Shown here: positions 29,204 through 40,335 of the stretch, piece after piece | How positions within the stretch are numbered: the first letter of the stretch is position 1 | How the letters are laid out: each line of letters opens with the position of its first letter | DNA from: Zarea fungicola | Lineage: Eukaryota > Ascomycota > Sordariomycetes > Hypocreales > Cordycipitaceae | NCBI GenBank assembly: GCA_900169235.1 | Contig: FWCC01000314.1 | Coordinates: forward strand, 1-64,000 | DNA: 64,000 nt | Direction of reading: 5' to 3' | Program-made: the position numbers and the translations under genes | Notes under the pieces: model-generated | Told to the model about the DNA's origin: nothing | The model's input: the letters and a program-made list of their open reading frames with translations, nothing else | The model's database searches: none

Positions 29204-31223
29204 ATGAAGATGAAGATTGGAGGATGTTTTATGGCGCTGTTGTGTGCTGCTTCCAGGACAGCACTTGCCGCCAAGCCAAACTTCATCTTCATAATTACTG
29301 ATGACCAAGACTCTCAACTTGACTCAGTGGATCACCAACCAGCGGTACAGAAACACTTCATAGCAGAAGGTACCAAATTTGCAAAACACTTTTGCACTGT
29401 GTCTCTTTGCTGTCCATCCCGAGTTTCGCTTCTAACCGGAAAAGCGGCTCACAATACTAACGTGACCGATGTTAAGCCGGTATGTATTTATATCTGCGAG
29501 AAATCTAACTTAAAGAGCAAATCTAATCTGCAAAAAGCCATGGGGTAAATATTTCAACCGAATGAATCCTCATTATATACCAGCTGACAGTGTAATGGGT
29601 GGTTATCCCAAGTTTGTCTCGCAGGGATTGAATGATGACTATCTCCCACTTTGGCTTCAAGAAGCTGGGTACAACACATACTATACAGGAAAGCTGATGA
29701 ACAATCTGGGAATTCATACTTATCAAAGTCCACCACCCCGTGGATGGACTCGTTCTCATTGTACGATGAACAAAACCCAAATATAGTATCACCGCTAAAT
29801 GTCATGCAGTTTTACTCGACCCCAACACATACGTGTATAATAACGCCTATTTTACACTGGACAACCAAAAATGGCAACCATTCCCCGGCCAGTATTCTAC
29901 TGATATCATTGCCAAGCGATCACTGGAATTCCTCAAAGAAGCCATCGAGTCTCCGGGCGCTTTTTTCCTTGGGATCGCCCCTATTGCTCCCCATTCGGAG
30001 TTGACGGATGCATTCCGAGAACCAGTGCCAGCTGACCGCCACAAAGACCTGTTCCCAAATGCAAAAGTTCCAAGAGCAAAAAACTTCAATCCAAACCAAG
30101 TATATTGAGGAGTGAAGCTGAAAGAATGGAAGAGAATTACTGACATTTACTGTGGCACAGCCCGGCTCAGCAAGCTACTTCAAAAATCTACCCAAGCTCA
30201 ACAATTTCCAAATCGACTATCTCGATAACTTCTACAAAAGACGTATACAAGCCCTGCAGGCCGTTGATGACCTGGTGGAGAGAATTATTCAAGCCATGCA
30301 GGAACATCCTGACGTCTTGGACAATACCTACCTAATCTACACGAGTGATAACGGCTTTCATCTTGGGCAGCACAGGCTACCTGCGGGTAAAACCTGCAGT
30401 ATTGAAGAGGACATCAATGTTCCATTTATTATCCGGGGGCCGGGTATTGCGAAGGGGGAAACAGTAACTTTCCCAACATCCCACACAGATCTGGCACCGA
30501 CATTTCTTAAACTGGCAAACATTCCCCTCCGTGAAGACTTTGACGGATCACCGATTCCAGTGAAGTCAGAGGACCAAGTGGGAGGTGCAGTCAAATCTGA
30601 GCATATAAACATTGAGTACTGGGGCCACGGTCTTGTTGAAGGAACTGCTTTTGATGGGTTAGGTAAGTACATAAACACTTTTAAAGCTTTGGCATGCAAA
30701 TTGACAGTTACGTATAGCTGGAGTCTTTGAGAAGAACACTTATAAATCTCTGCGAATAGTTGGAGAAGGTTATGAGTTCATGTACTGTGTTTGGTGCAAT
30801 GGTGACCATGAGTTGTACGACATGGAGGTAAGTGGTCTCCTCCATCAACAGGCGGCTGCTGCTAATAAAACGCAGAGAGACCCATTCCAGACTTTGAATC
30901 TGTATGGGAAGCAGCCCCAAGGAAGCCCCCTTAATATCTCTCAGCTCACAAATCGTCTTGATACGTTGCTACTTACGCTCAAGAACTGCAAGGCGGATTC
31001 ATGCCGTTCCCCCTGGAAGACAATTTTCCCATCCGGTGAAGTGACCAGCTTACAGGACGCTTTGAAGAACAGCTACGATAGTTTCTTTGCCTCGCAGCCG
31101 GTCGTTTCATTTGACGGATGTGTGCTAGGATACATGCCCGAGCTTGAAGGCCCGTTTGGCCCAAATGTTTATAAAGATGCCTATGGGCAAACTGTGGACA
31201 TTAGTGACGAACATTGGATTTAG
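29204..31223 (+). CDS. Secreted type I sulfatase (arylsulfatase family)
   Basis: Five exons (29204-29479, 29538-29760, 29810-30099, 30161-30662, 30718-31223) give 598 aa. The ATG at 29204 starts a signal peptide (MKMKIGGCFMALLCAASRTA). The sulfatase signature SLCCPSRVSLLTG (about residues 66-78) contains the Cys that is converted to formylglycine. Early metal ligands are seen in IITDDQD, and later TSDNGFHLGQHRLPAGK carries the second metal/sulfate site. In single frames the second exon looks frameshifted. The 49-nt intron 29761-29809 restores GWTRSHFLLDPNTYVYNN, a family block, so the gene is intact. It hydrolyses sulfate esters, probably outside the cell, for sulfur scavenging or to act on sulfated glycans. 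The exact substrate is unknown. It ends 240 bp from the convergent RAT1 stop. Confidence 0.93.
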
Positions 31224-31463
31224 GAATGGAGTGAAATAAGGCAAATGTTAGGTTAGTTTTGGTTGTAACAGGTATTTATTCTAGCCGTGTTGGTGCACGA
31301 TGAATGATGCTGCTGGTATGAAGGAAAGGCAAGGCGGCTATAAATTTACCAGCCAGTAGAAGCGGTCAACTATTCAGCACGTTAATAAGGCAGATAATCT
31401 AATTGTACATAATATGTGGGCAGATACACTGGCAATATAGGAGAAAGCCGTCAAGTCACAAGG

Positions 31464-34400
31464 TTATCGGCGCCCATTCCAACCACCACGGTACTGGTGG
31501 CCACCTCGTTGCGGATAATTTTGGCCGGAGCCGTGGTTATACCCGCCAGGATAGCTCTGAGGAATCCAGCCAGGTGGAGGTGGCGGTACACCTCTGCCGA
31601 AGCCAGATGAACTAGGATGTGGAGGCCGCCAATTGCCCTGTCCCTGTGTTTGGTGGTACGGAGGCCGAGCGTCGCTCTGTCGATAATAGTCTGGTGCGGG
31701 ATGACCAGCGCCGGAGTACTGGCCTCTGCCCCTCCCACCCTGTCTGAATTGGTAATGGCCACCAGGATCATTGCGGCCCCCACGAGCACTTCCATATCCA
31801 CCACCGTTACCTCCTCGTGACGATTTTCCTCTTAAAACCTCGATGTCGCTTCGAGTGAGCACGGGAGTTGGCATTTTAGCTCCGCGTAAGATCATTGATT
31901 TGTGATCTTGTGTCATTTTGGGCATATCGTAGTTAACACTATCTCGACGTTAGATCCATAGAATGTATGGCTGCTTGACTTGGCGACGTACCTAATTGAG
32001 CGATCGTAATCTAAATCCGGCATGGAATGGCGCTCAAGCGGATAGTGAAGCGTACCATGTGGCACGTATCCATCTTGCTTTTCGACCATACCAGAGAGTC
32101 CGTCACTTGTTTTTGGATTGAGCTTGAAGTGTGACGAGCCTTGCTTTTTAGAGTAGAAGTTGGTCAATATTTCGTCGTAGATGCTTTCATGGCTATCCGA
32201 AAGCAACAAAACATCTCTTCCCACACCGTTGCGTCTTGTGTCCTCTGGGCTAAGAAGTGCATATTTCTCCCTTACAGCTGCCAGGAGTCGGTCCATCTCA
32301 ATAAATGGCAGTAGGGCAACGCCTTGCCATGCCATCTTTTTGCCGTTTAAATCAACTTCGAAGTCTTCCGGATAGAAGTCAATAATCTCACTGTCTTCAT
32401 CAGTCATCAGATTATGAAAGACTGCGGGTAAATTATCTCGAGAAGCTGCTGGTAAAACGCTCATCAACTGTTCAAAGGGCCGGGAAATGGTGCCTTTTTC
32501 GAACGTGACGTTTGCCTCTGTTATTGCCTTGAAATCAGCTGCAAATGGAGCGTAGTGATATGGGTAGTACCACTCCCAAGACGGACAACCTTGGAAATAG
32601 TACTGTAAGACCCATGCTAGACCCTCAACATATGCATGTGCAACCTGTTTGCGAAATGAAATATCGCCGGGATCTTTATGAAATTTCAGTTGATAGTAGC
32701 GATCAGCATAGCCATCTTCCCACAGTCTCACAGGGTCCGCTAGAACCTCAGGATTCTCGGCTGGTGTAGAAGTGCCCTGAGATTCATTGGCAGTGTGGTC
32801 CTCGGTTTCTTGAACAGCTGATATTTTCCGTTTTCCTAGAGCTGATTGCGGTGAACCATCTGTGGAATTGTTGGGAGCGGTTTCGGTAGCTGCGGCCTCG
32901 CGCCCGGCCTTCAAACGTTCCTTCAAGACACTCGCTGCGCTTTTGTTTGCAATGTTTGCTCCCTCAGCTGCTGTTCGATTGACAACCATGTCATGGGTGA
33001 TGGCTTTCAATGGGGCAATTGGCATCGATGCGATAGGATGTAGAGCCAACCCACGAGATGGGTCCTCGTGCCCACTTCTCAAAGGCTTTCCGTCATGCCG
33101 ATTTTCGCGTCCGGCATAGCCGTTGTTCTGTAGTCGGCGCCGTTTTGAATTCGCCTCACGGCGATCCTCCTGCTCCTTCCTTTTCTTGAATATCATATCT
33201 TCCTGTACTGCCAGACCATCTAATATGCACTGAGCTCGTTCTAAGTCGATATGGCCATCTTTCGTAATATAGCCACCGAATGCAGGTAGGTTCCTCTTCC
33301 ATATACTCGTAAGAGTATCTATACCATGCTCACGAATCTCCAAGGCTGGTAAATGCGGAAGAAAATCGTTTCCCACGAAGCAGCACATGAATATCCAATC
33401 GTCAATGACACGTTCGAGATCAAACCGGAATGGTAAATCGGGAATAGCAAGCTCAGCAGCCAAGTATTCTCGTAGCACAGATACATGTAGCCATATAAAT
33501 GGTTTAAGGGTAACTGTCTGTTCTTTCTCATCAAACTCCCCAGATTTTTCTTTGGCTTCGCCTTTGCAGTTTTGGGCGTCGTGGCCGCGCTGACCACAAA
33601 GTTTGCAAGTCCGAGCTTTACCGTCTTGGAAAAAAACATCCTCACGTAGAACGCGAAAGTGAGGCTCATGGGTGGCAAGCCCGAGCATAATCAAGTCAGC
33701 GTCCAAGCCGTAAATGACGTGCCGGGTGTTGGGATCGTAGTCGGGGCTGACTCGTTGGGATCTGACAAAGTTCATGATTTTATGCTCGCCTTCACCTGGA
33801 ACCATAGCATCCGAGATGATGATTTTTAACTTCGCCCAACCAGGATCAGTGTTGAGTTTATACTGACACCAGTACCGCAGGCTGCTTGCCAATATATCCA
33901 TGAAGGGAGTACCCGGAGTAATAGAGTTATTGTCGAATGCCTTTTTTGCGATAATTTCTGTACTTTCAATAGCAAGACTGCCTCCATTCTGTTGTTTCAT
34001 AAGTTTAATCAGCTCCTGCTTATCTTGTTCTTTCTCTTTTGCTTCTTGTGCAGATCGAAATCGGCGGGATCGTTGCTGATTCATCTTGGCGCGAGGTGCA
34101 ACGCCATCTATTTACATGTTAACAAGCGCCAATATTGCTAGTTGACCAAAGGAGGAGCCACATACCAACGGCTATCATGAGGATCTTTCGCGGCCGAACC
34201 ATGTTAACTACGCGGTCGGTGTACTTGAAGATTTCAAGCATCATTTCTTCTTCGTCTCTGGGAGCCGGCCTATCTTCTGGATGTGCGCAAGGGTGAACGA
34301 TGCCGTTCATATCGAGATAGAGGTTGTCCAGCTCCTCGCCGTTCGGGTTTGCGCGAGTGATGTCCACAGGTATTTCGCTGCCATCTTCCATAACAATAGG

Positions 34401-34475
34401 CCGATCTTCAACGACGGGAGATATGATCTTTGGGTATTTGTTGGAAAGCCATCGGAAGGCAGCCGGAATACCCAT
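31464..34475 (-). CDS. rat1: Nuclear 5'-3' exoribonuclease Rat1/Xrn2
   Basis: This nuclear exonuclease processes rRNA and snoRNA 5' ends and drives torpedo termination of RNA polymerase II. Three exons (34166-34475, 31992-34107, 31464-31938) give 966 aa. The start [18 protein letters not shown] is the classic Rat1/Xrn N-terminus. XRN_N blocks follow: [29 protein letters not shown] (across intron 1), [11 protein letters not shown] and [16 protein letters not shown] zinc knuckle ([14 protein letters not shown]) near residue 270 is typical of fungal Rat1. The 3' intron (31939-31991) joins YDRSIS to [14 protein letters not shown]. The last 120 residues are rich in RGG, GY and PPPPG. The gene is divergent from USO1 across a 689-bp shared promoter. 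Confidence 0.97.
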
Positions 34476-35164
34476 TTTTGGCTATTGATGCTGGCTGCCG
34501 GCAAACGAAACAGCGACAGAATAAGCAGCTGGTTTGCTATATGGGGTGATAGAAAGCCTCTGCTGGCAACAGGAGATTCTAAGGTGCTTTAGGGCTGGGC
34601 AAAATTCTCTGATTGAGACCACAACCTACAAGCTCAATTGTCTCTCGTGTGAAGTATCTGACTAGGGAATATCTTGAGCGCGACACGAGGCTTCGGCTAC
34701 GCAAATTTAGGGTGATAAGATAAGATAATTATGTAAGCGGACTTAATGCAGCCTTGCCAGCTTGCCAGCTTGCCAATGAAGACTTCGAAGGGCTTTGTTC
34801 AAAGTTTAATTAAAATAATGCAATATTTTATGCTTCTAAATAAAATTGAGTCCGAGAAAAGATAAAGTTATGATCCATGTGTCTAAGGGCAATGATTGGA
34901 GCTTTTGCCGGAGACGCAATAGCTTACACAGGGGATAGCTTCCAGCCAACCTATTTTACTGGTCGAGGCCGGCGGAGCTCTGATCAGGACAGCAAGCCCT
35001 CCCTCTTACTACCTACATATCCTCCACGCTCGAAGTTCGAGCCGCGATAGCCGTCCACAGCTCACCTTGCCGCATTGGCCGAATTGGTAACAAGAGGTTT
35101 TCCGGATACACGCACGTCACCAACTCAATGGCACGGAAACGACAAGAATAGCAAACTCGAAGTA
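34476..35164. promoter_or_regulatory. Shared bidirectional promoter of RAT1 and USO1
   Basis: The 689 bp between two divergent ATGs include an AT-rich core (about 34800-34870) and three tandem copies of CTTGCCAG/CTTGCCAA (34753-34776). No coding frame of note lies outside the neighbours. Confidence 0.55.
34753..34776. repeat. Three tandem 8-bp repeats CTTGCCA(G/A)
   Basis: Three adjacent 8-bp units (34753-34760, 34761-34768, 34769-34776) sit in the middle of the divergent RAT1/USO1 promoter. They could be a repeated factor-binding word or simple slippage. Confidence 0.8.
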
Positions 35165-38100
35165 ATGTTCTCAATCGCAGCGGCACCAGCCAAGCAGTCA
35201 GCGACGGACACCATCTCCGTCCTGAGTGGCCGATTAAGCTCTGCAACCTTGCTGGAAGACCGCCGAGCAGCCATTCTGGGTTTACGGAGTTTTGCGAAAG
35301 ATTTCCCGGCAACGGTAGCATCCAGTGCCTTAAGGGGGCTAATTGGGTCCCTTGGAAAAGACGGAGAGGATGTGGATACAGTTAAAGTCGTCTTGGAGAC
35401 GCTGCTAATGCTGTTTACTCCCAATGAGGAGAGCCCTGAAGCGTCAGATGAGATTGTATTGTGGCTGGCCGACGAGTTTACGCAACGCCAAGAGAATGTG
35501 ACGTTGCTTCTTGATTTTCTCGAATCAACCGACTTCTACTCTCGCTTATACTCCTTACAGCTCTTAGGAGCAATTCTCTCTGCTCGGACTGAACGAACTG
35601 AAGAATGCGTTTTCACTGCACCGCTGGGAATATCACGTTTAGTAGCTATTCTTGACGATCGACGTGATGCGATTCGAAACGAAGGCATCATTCTACTTAC
35701 TAGCCTGACACCAGCCTCTCTCGACATACAAAAACTCGTCGCATTCGAAAATGCCTTCGAAAGAATATTTGAAATAATCGAATCAGAGGGATCGTTATCA
35801 GAAGGGGGAAGAACAGTTGAAGATTGCCTTATTCTGTTGGCCAACCTTCTCCGTCGGAATGCCTCAAACCAGACACTATTTCGTGAATCTGGATGCATTA
35901 AGCGACTAGCAGACTTATTACACAGTGTCTTTAAACCTGAAGATGACGGTGATTTGGCGATTTGGGCACAATCCCAAAGAAACAGAAATGTGTATGCATA
36001 TCTGTCCGTTCTACGTCTCCTGCTGACCGCTGGTTCCGTCGGCGTGTCTCATAACCAAAAACTACTTTGGAAGCATGGCCTTTGCGCTGATGTCCTTCAT
36101 CTGGCGTTTAGTCCAGATGTACAAATGGAAATCAAAGCGGAGGTGAGTGGAATGATTGGCCTTTGAACTTCCTTTTGCCATTCTAACACGGGACAGGCAT
36201 TGGTCACATGTGGTGACATGATACGAGATTATGCTGCGCTGCAAGAAAGTTTTGCCCAACTTAGTGTCTCTCGACTGGAAGAAGCTCCTGCGTCTTCCAA
36301 AGGAGCTAAGGACTTATCTCACATCTACGTCATCGATGGATTACTTGACCTTATATTGAACTTGCAAGACAGTGCGGCTTTCAATGTTCGCTATGCGGCT
36401 AGCGAGTGCCTGAAGGCTTACTTCTCTAATCACCTGAACGTGCGGCTACACTTTTTGACCAGGGCTATTGAAGGTTACTTGGCTCATGGGGAAGAAGCAA
36501 CTAACGCATTAACCGTCTTGCTTGCACCATCTTCAGAAAAGGCAGCAAGCGATCCATATCGCCCCTGGTTTGCAGCTGTTATTACATTTCATTTACTGTT
36601 TGATAACGCTGCGGCAAAAGAGAAAGCACTTTCGCTCACGGAGGGAGATGCTTCTGAGGACGAGGAAGTCGTGACCAGCATACAGACCGTCACAGCCCAC
36701 CTGCTTACAGGCGTTAGGCGAGGAGATGATGGACGCATATCTGTCGGCTACTTGATGCTTTTAACCACATGGCTATTTGAAGACTTGGATGCTGTAAATG
36801 ACTTTCTGTCTGAAGGCAGCAATGTTCAAAGTCTTATTCAAGCAATTTCACAACCAGCTACCGAGGGAAGCGACCTAGTTCAGGGACTCTGTGCTATGCT
36901 TCTTGGAATTGCGTACGAATTTTCCACCAAAGATTCGCCTGTTCCTCGCACAACATTGCACTCCATCCTCACAACCCGCCTGGATCGAGAGCAATACCTT
37001 GATCGATTACGGAAGTTGCGTGGGCATCCGTACTTGCGAGATTTCGAAACAATTCCGCAGAGAAGGGACCCGGCTTTGGTCAGTGGTCTGGCGGAAGTAT
37101 ATTTTGATGCTGTGTTTGTCAACTTTTTCAAGGATAACTACAGTCGTATTGCTAGAGCTATTGACAGAAGTCCCGAGCTTGAGATATCTGTTATGACCAA
37201 CGGTGTTCAGAAAGGAATATCCCGCGAGCTTGTAGATTCTCTTCGTGAACAAATACGTGAAAAGGAAAAGGCACTTGAGGAAGCCAGAGTGGCTGCTGAA
37301 TTACAAGAATCACGATTGGGTCAAGAGCAAGGAGAGTATCGTCGTTTCAAAGAAGAGGTGGGCAGAGAACTGCTGAAATCACAGGAAGAAGCTAAGCGAG
37401 ACGTGGCTGCTGCAAAAGTAGCGCATGAAGGCCTTCAGCGAACTCACGAAGCGGAGCTGAGGTTTGTTTTTAAAACTTACTAAAAGATATTTGAACTGAC
37501 ATTAAACAGGAAGTTGCAAAACCTTCATGCAGCGAAGGATATTGAAATGCAGAAACAAATCATTGCTGTGAAATCAGCAGCGTCCTCAAAGGAGACGGAA
37601 TATGAGAAAAAACTCTCCTCTATAAAAGCTGCCATGGCTGCCAAGGACTTGGACGTCGAAAGACAACTAGGCGAGGCTAGAAAAGCAGCCCAAGTTGAGG
37701 TGGATCACAGCCAAAGGCGACATGAGGCCGAGATTGCAGACCTCCGAGCGAGCGTCAGCAGCTTGGAAGCATCACTGCAGAAGGTAGGTTTCTGCGCCGA
37801 TGCCCCTCACAGCTGTAACTGTAACTAACATGAGTAAAAAATACAGGCGATTAATGAAAGAGACAAGGATTTACAGGCGAAGGAGCAAGAACTGCAAGGC
37901 AGGGTGCGTGACTGCCACGGCCTTCGCAAAGAGCTGCAGTCTATTCGCGAGAAGCATACCGTAGAAATGGAAGAAGCAGAAAAACGAATGAATAAACTTG
38001 AGCAGCAGCTTGAGCAAGAAAAGACCACTCTAGAGGAGAGCCACAAGGCTGCCGGCGAGGTATGTCACTGTTGATCGCATAAAAAGGTGCAAGACTAACT

Positions 38101-38362
38101 CCCTGAGCAGATCAAGGCAACTCTAGCGCAAAGCAAGAGAGAAAAAGAGAGCGTTCAATCAGAGCTCGATGATTTGCTAATAGTGTTCACCGATTTGGAA
38201 GATCAAGTGGCGAGGCAAAAGGTACGGTTCCTGGCACAGTGCAACATTCTGAGACGAAAACTAACAGATGTTTCCCAACTGCAGAAGCGTCTGCACGAGC
38301 TCGGTGAGCCGGTTTCAGACGCAGGGGAAGATGAGAGCGATGATGCGGATGACGTCGATTGA
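35165..38362 (+). CDS. uso1: Vesicle-tethering protein Uso1/p115
   Basis: This ER-to-Golgi tether bridges COPII vesicles and cis-Golgi membranes. The first ATG at 35165 gives MFSIAAAPAKQSATDTIS. Six exons (35165-36142, 36197-37461, 37510-37783, 37847-38059, 38111-38221, 38285-38362) give 972 aa. The N-terminal two thirds form the armadillo head (SGRLSSATLLEDRRAA, GLRSFAKDFPATVASSALR, then the Uso1_p115_head block RPWFAAVITFHLLFDN). From about residue 680 on it is heptad coiled coil rich in E, K, Q and A. The tail is acidic (DAGEDESDDADDVD), the Uso1_p115_C signature. Intron 2 uses GTTTGT. The last intron (38222-38284) is 63 nt, in frame and without a stop, so its removal is inferred from family length. 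Confidence 0.96.
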
Positions 38363-38613
38363 TATTCATTGAAGCAAGCCACTCTTAAATACAGCGCAGT
38401 TGATAATTTTAAGCCGAGCCACACACCTCTCGTAGCCATTGCCTGACATGGAAGTTTATTGGGTAGAGCTTTGCAATATTTGCACTAAAAGGTTGGTGCG
38501 TGGCACACCAGCTGCCGCAAAAATTGCAAAGTGGAGTGACGAAGATTTGTTTAAGCACCATCTGTGGGCCATGGAATAAATACTTGACTACCGCTTTTCA
38601 ATCATCTACCAAA

Positions 38614-40312
38614 ATGAGCACAGAGTTGGATAAAATGTCTGTCTCCAGTGACTCTGAAATTTCCGAAGGAGTGGAATGGGTGGATGTAGAACCTGATGAG
38701 GAGAAAATTGTCTTCGTATCACTTTTCGGCGCTGAGACTTTTCCCAGCATCGACGAACTGCTGACGCACTGCAAGACTGAGCACGCTTTTGATCTAGTCG
38801 CCATAGTACGTCGCCTCTCGCTTGAATTTCACGATACCATAAAGCTGGTAAACTTCATCAGAATGTGTGTGCAAGATAAGAAAAGCTTGCCTCAAGTTCT
38901 CTCGCTCGATGATTTCGCAGATGACAAGTACCTGAAGCCTGCGCTCGAAAACGATGCCGTGCTCTTTTCATTGGACGAGATTCTCAATGAAACGGCTGAG
39001 ACTGTCGAAAGTCCTTCAGCTGTGGATCAGAAGTCCTTAGAAGCGAGAAATAAGGAGCTGGAAGCAGAGCTAGCTGCAGTCCAGGAACGGTTTGCTGGCT
39101 ACCGACTCGCCGTTGAGGAAACATTGGACAAGCGCTGGGGCGATGAGAAGCAGTTGGACAAAAACGAAAGCATGAAGAAGAAAAACTCATCCGATGACTA
39201 TTTTGAATCATACGCCTACAATGGTGAGTATTGAAGTTGCGCGAATGCCGCGGCCAAAACTAACCTGTATAGACATCCACGAAACCATGCTCAAGGATGA
39301 AATTCGCACGGACGCATACCGGGACTTCATTTATGAAAACAAACAATTATTTCAAGGCAAGGTCGTCCTTGATATTGGATGCGGTACAGGTTGGGATGCC
39401 TCACATATTTTAAGGACAGGTTCTGTGTAGCTAATCGATTTAGGAATCCTAAGCATGTTTTGTGCGAAAGCCGGAGCTGCAAAGGTGATCGCAGTCGACA
39501 AATCCGACATTATCGACAAAGCCAGGGAGAATATATTCAACAATGGATTGGCAGATACTATTACCTGCTTGCGTGGTGCAATTGAGGATGTTCAGCTTCC
39601 AGTTGATCAAGTCGATATCATCGTCAGCGAATGGATGGGCTATTGCCTGTTATATGAGGCAATGCTGCCGAGCGTTCTATATGCCCGTGACAAATACCTC
39701 CGGCCAGACGGTCTTCTTGTGCCCAGCTCTGCCACCATTTGGATGGCCCCAGTTCAAGATGAGGAATATGTTACTGATACAGTGTCTTTCTGGAGAGACG
39801 TTTATGGGTTTGACATGAAAGCTATGCAGGAGCGCATCTACGATGAGGCCAGAATCCTAACCATGCCGGCAAAAGCAATCTGCGGTACACCCCATCCTTT
39901 CAAAGTCCTGGATCTGCACACCATAAGGGCTGAGGAATTGGTCTTCACTGCAAATTGGGAGTCTCAGATCACGCGCGAAATTGCCTCATTTGATGGATTT
40001 TTGATTTGGTTCGACAACTTCTTTATCAATGCTCGTGACGACAAACTACCGGTATCAGGCATGACGCCTGACGTATTTGTTAAAGAAAAACCTGGATACA
40101 TGGCGTTTACAACCGGGCCTCTTGGCAAAGAAACGCATTGGAAACAGGGACTTTTGCTGCAGCCTCCAACACAATTGAAAGCTTCGCAGCCGAAAATCAC
40201 AGGCCGTGTCGTCTTCTCCGCCCTGGAAGAGAATGCCAGAGCCCTTGACATCCAGGTGACGTGGATTGAAGAAGGGCAAGAAGAGCAGAGCAGAGCATGG
40301 AAATTGAAATGA
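38614..40312 (+). CDS. rmt3: Protein arginine N-methyltransferase 3
   Basis: This cytosolic type I PRMT, whose known partner and substrate is ribosomal protein uS5/Rps2, is built from three exons (38614-39223, 39273-39389, 39444-40312; 531 aa). An N-terminal zinc-finger-like segment (about residues 25-75) is followed by an acidic and coiled linker. The catalytic core then begins with [20 protein letters not shown] motif I is [20 protein letters not shown] (spliced across intron 2). The double-E loop is [11 protein letters not shown] and the THW-type region lies near the C-terminus. In the zinc finger the first Cys pair is replaced (VSLFG where CLFC is expected), while LLTHCKTEH keeps the His pair. 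Intron 2 starts with the weak GTTGGG. The stop is 23 bp from the OPT stop on the other strand. Confidence 0.95.
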
Positions 40313-40335
40313 TTGGATCCACCTAGTATAGAAAG

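Noticed and set aside
29740..29830. Apparent frameshift in the sulfatase near GWT
   Set aside because: A 49-nt intron (29761-29809) with GTACGA donor and CATGCAG acceptor restores the family block FLLDPNTY in frame, so the gene is intact.
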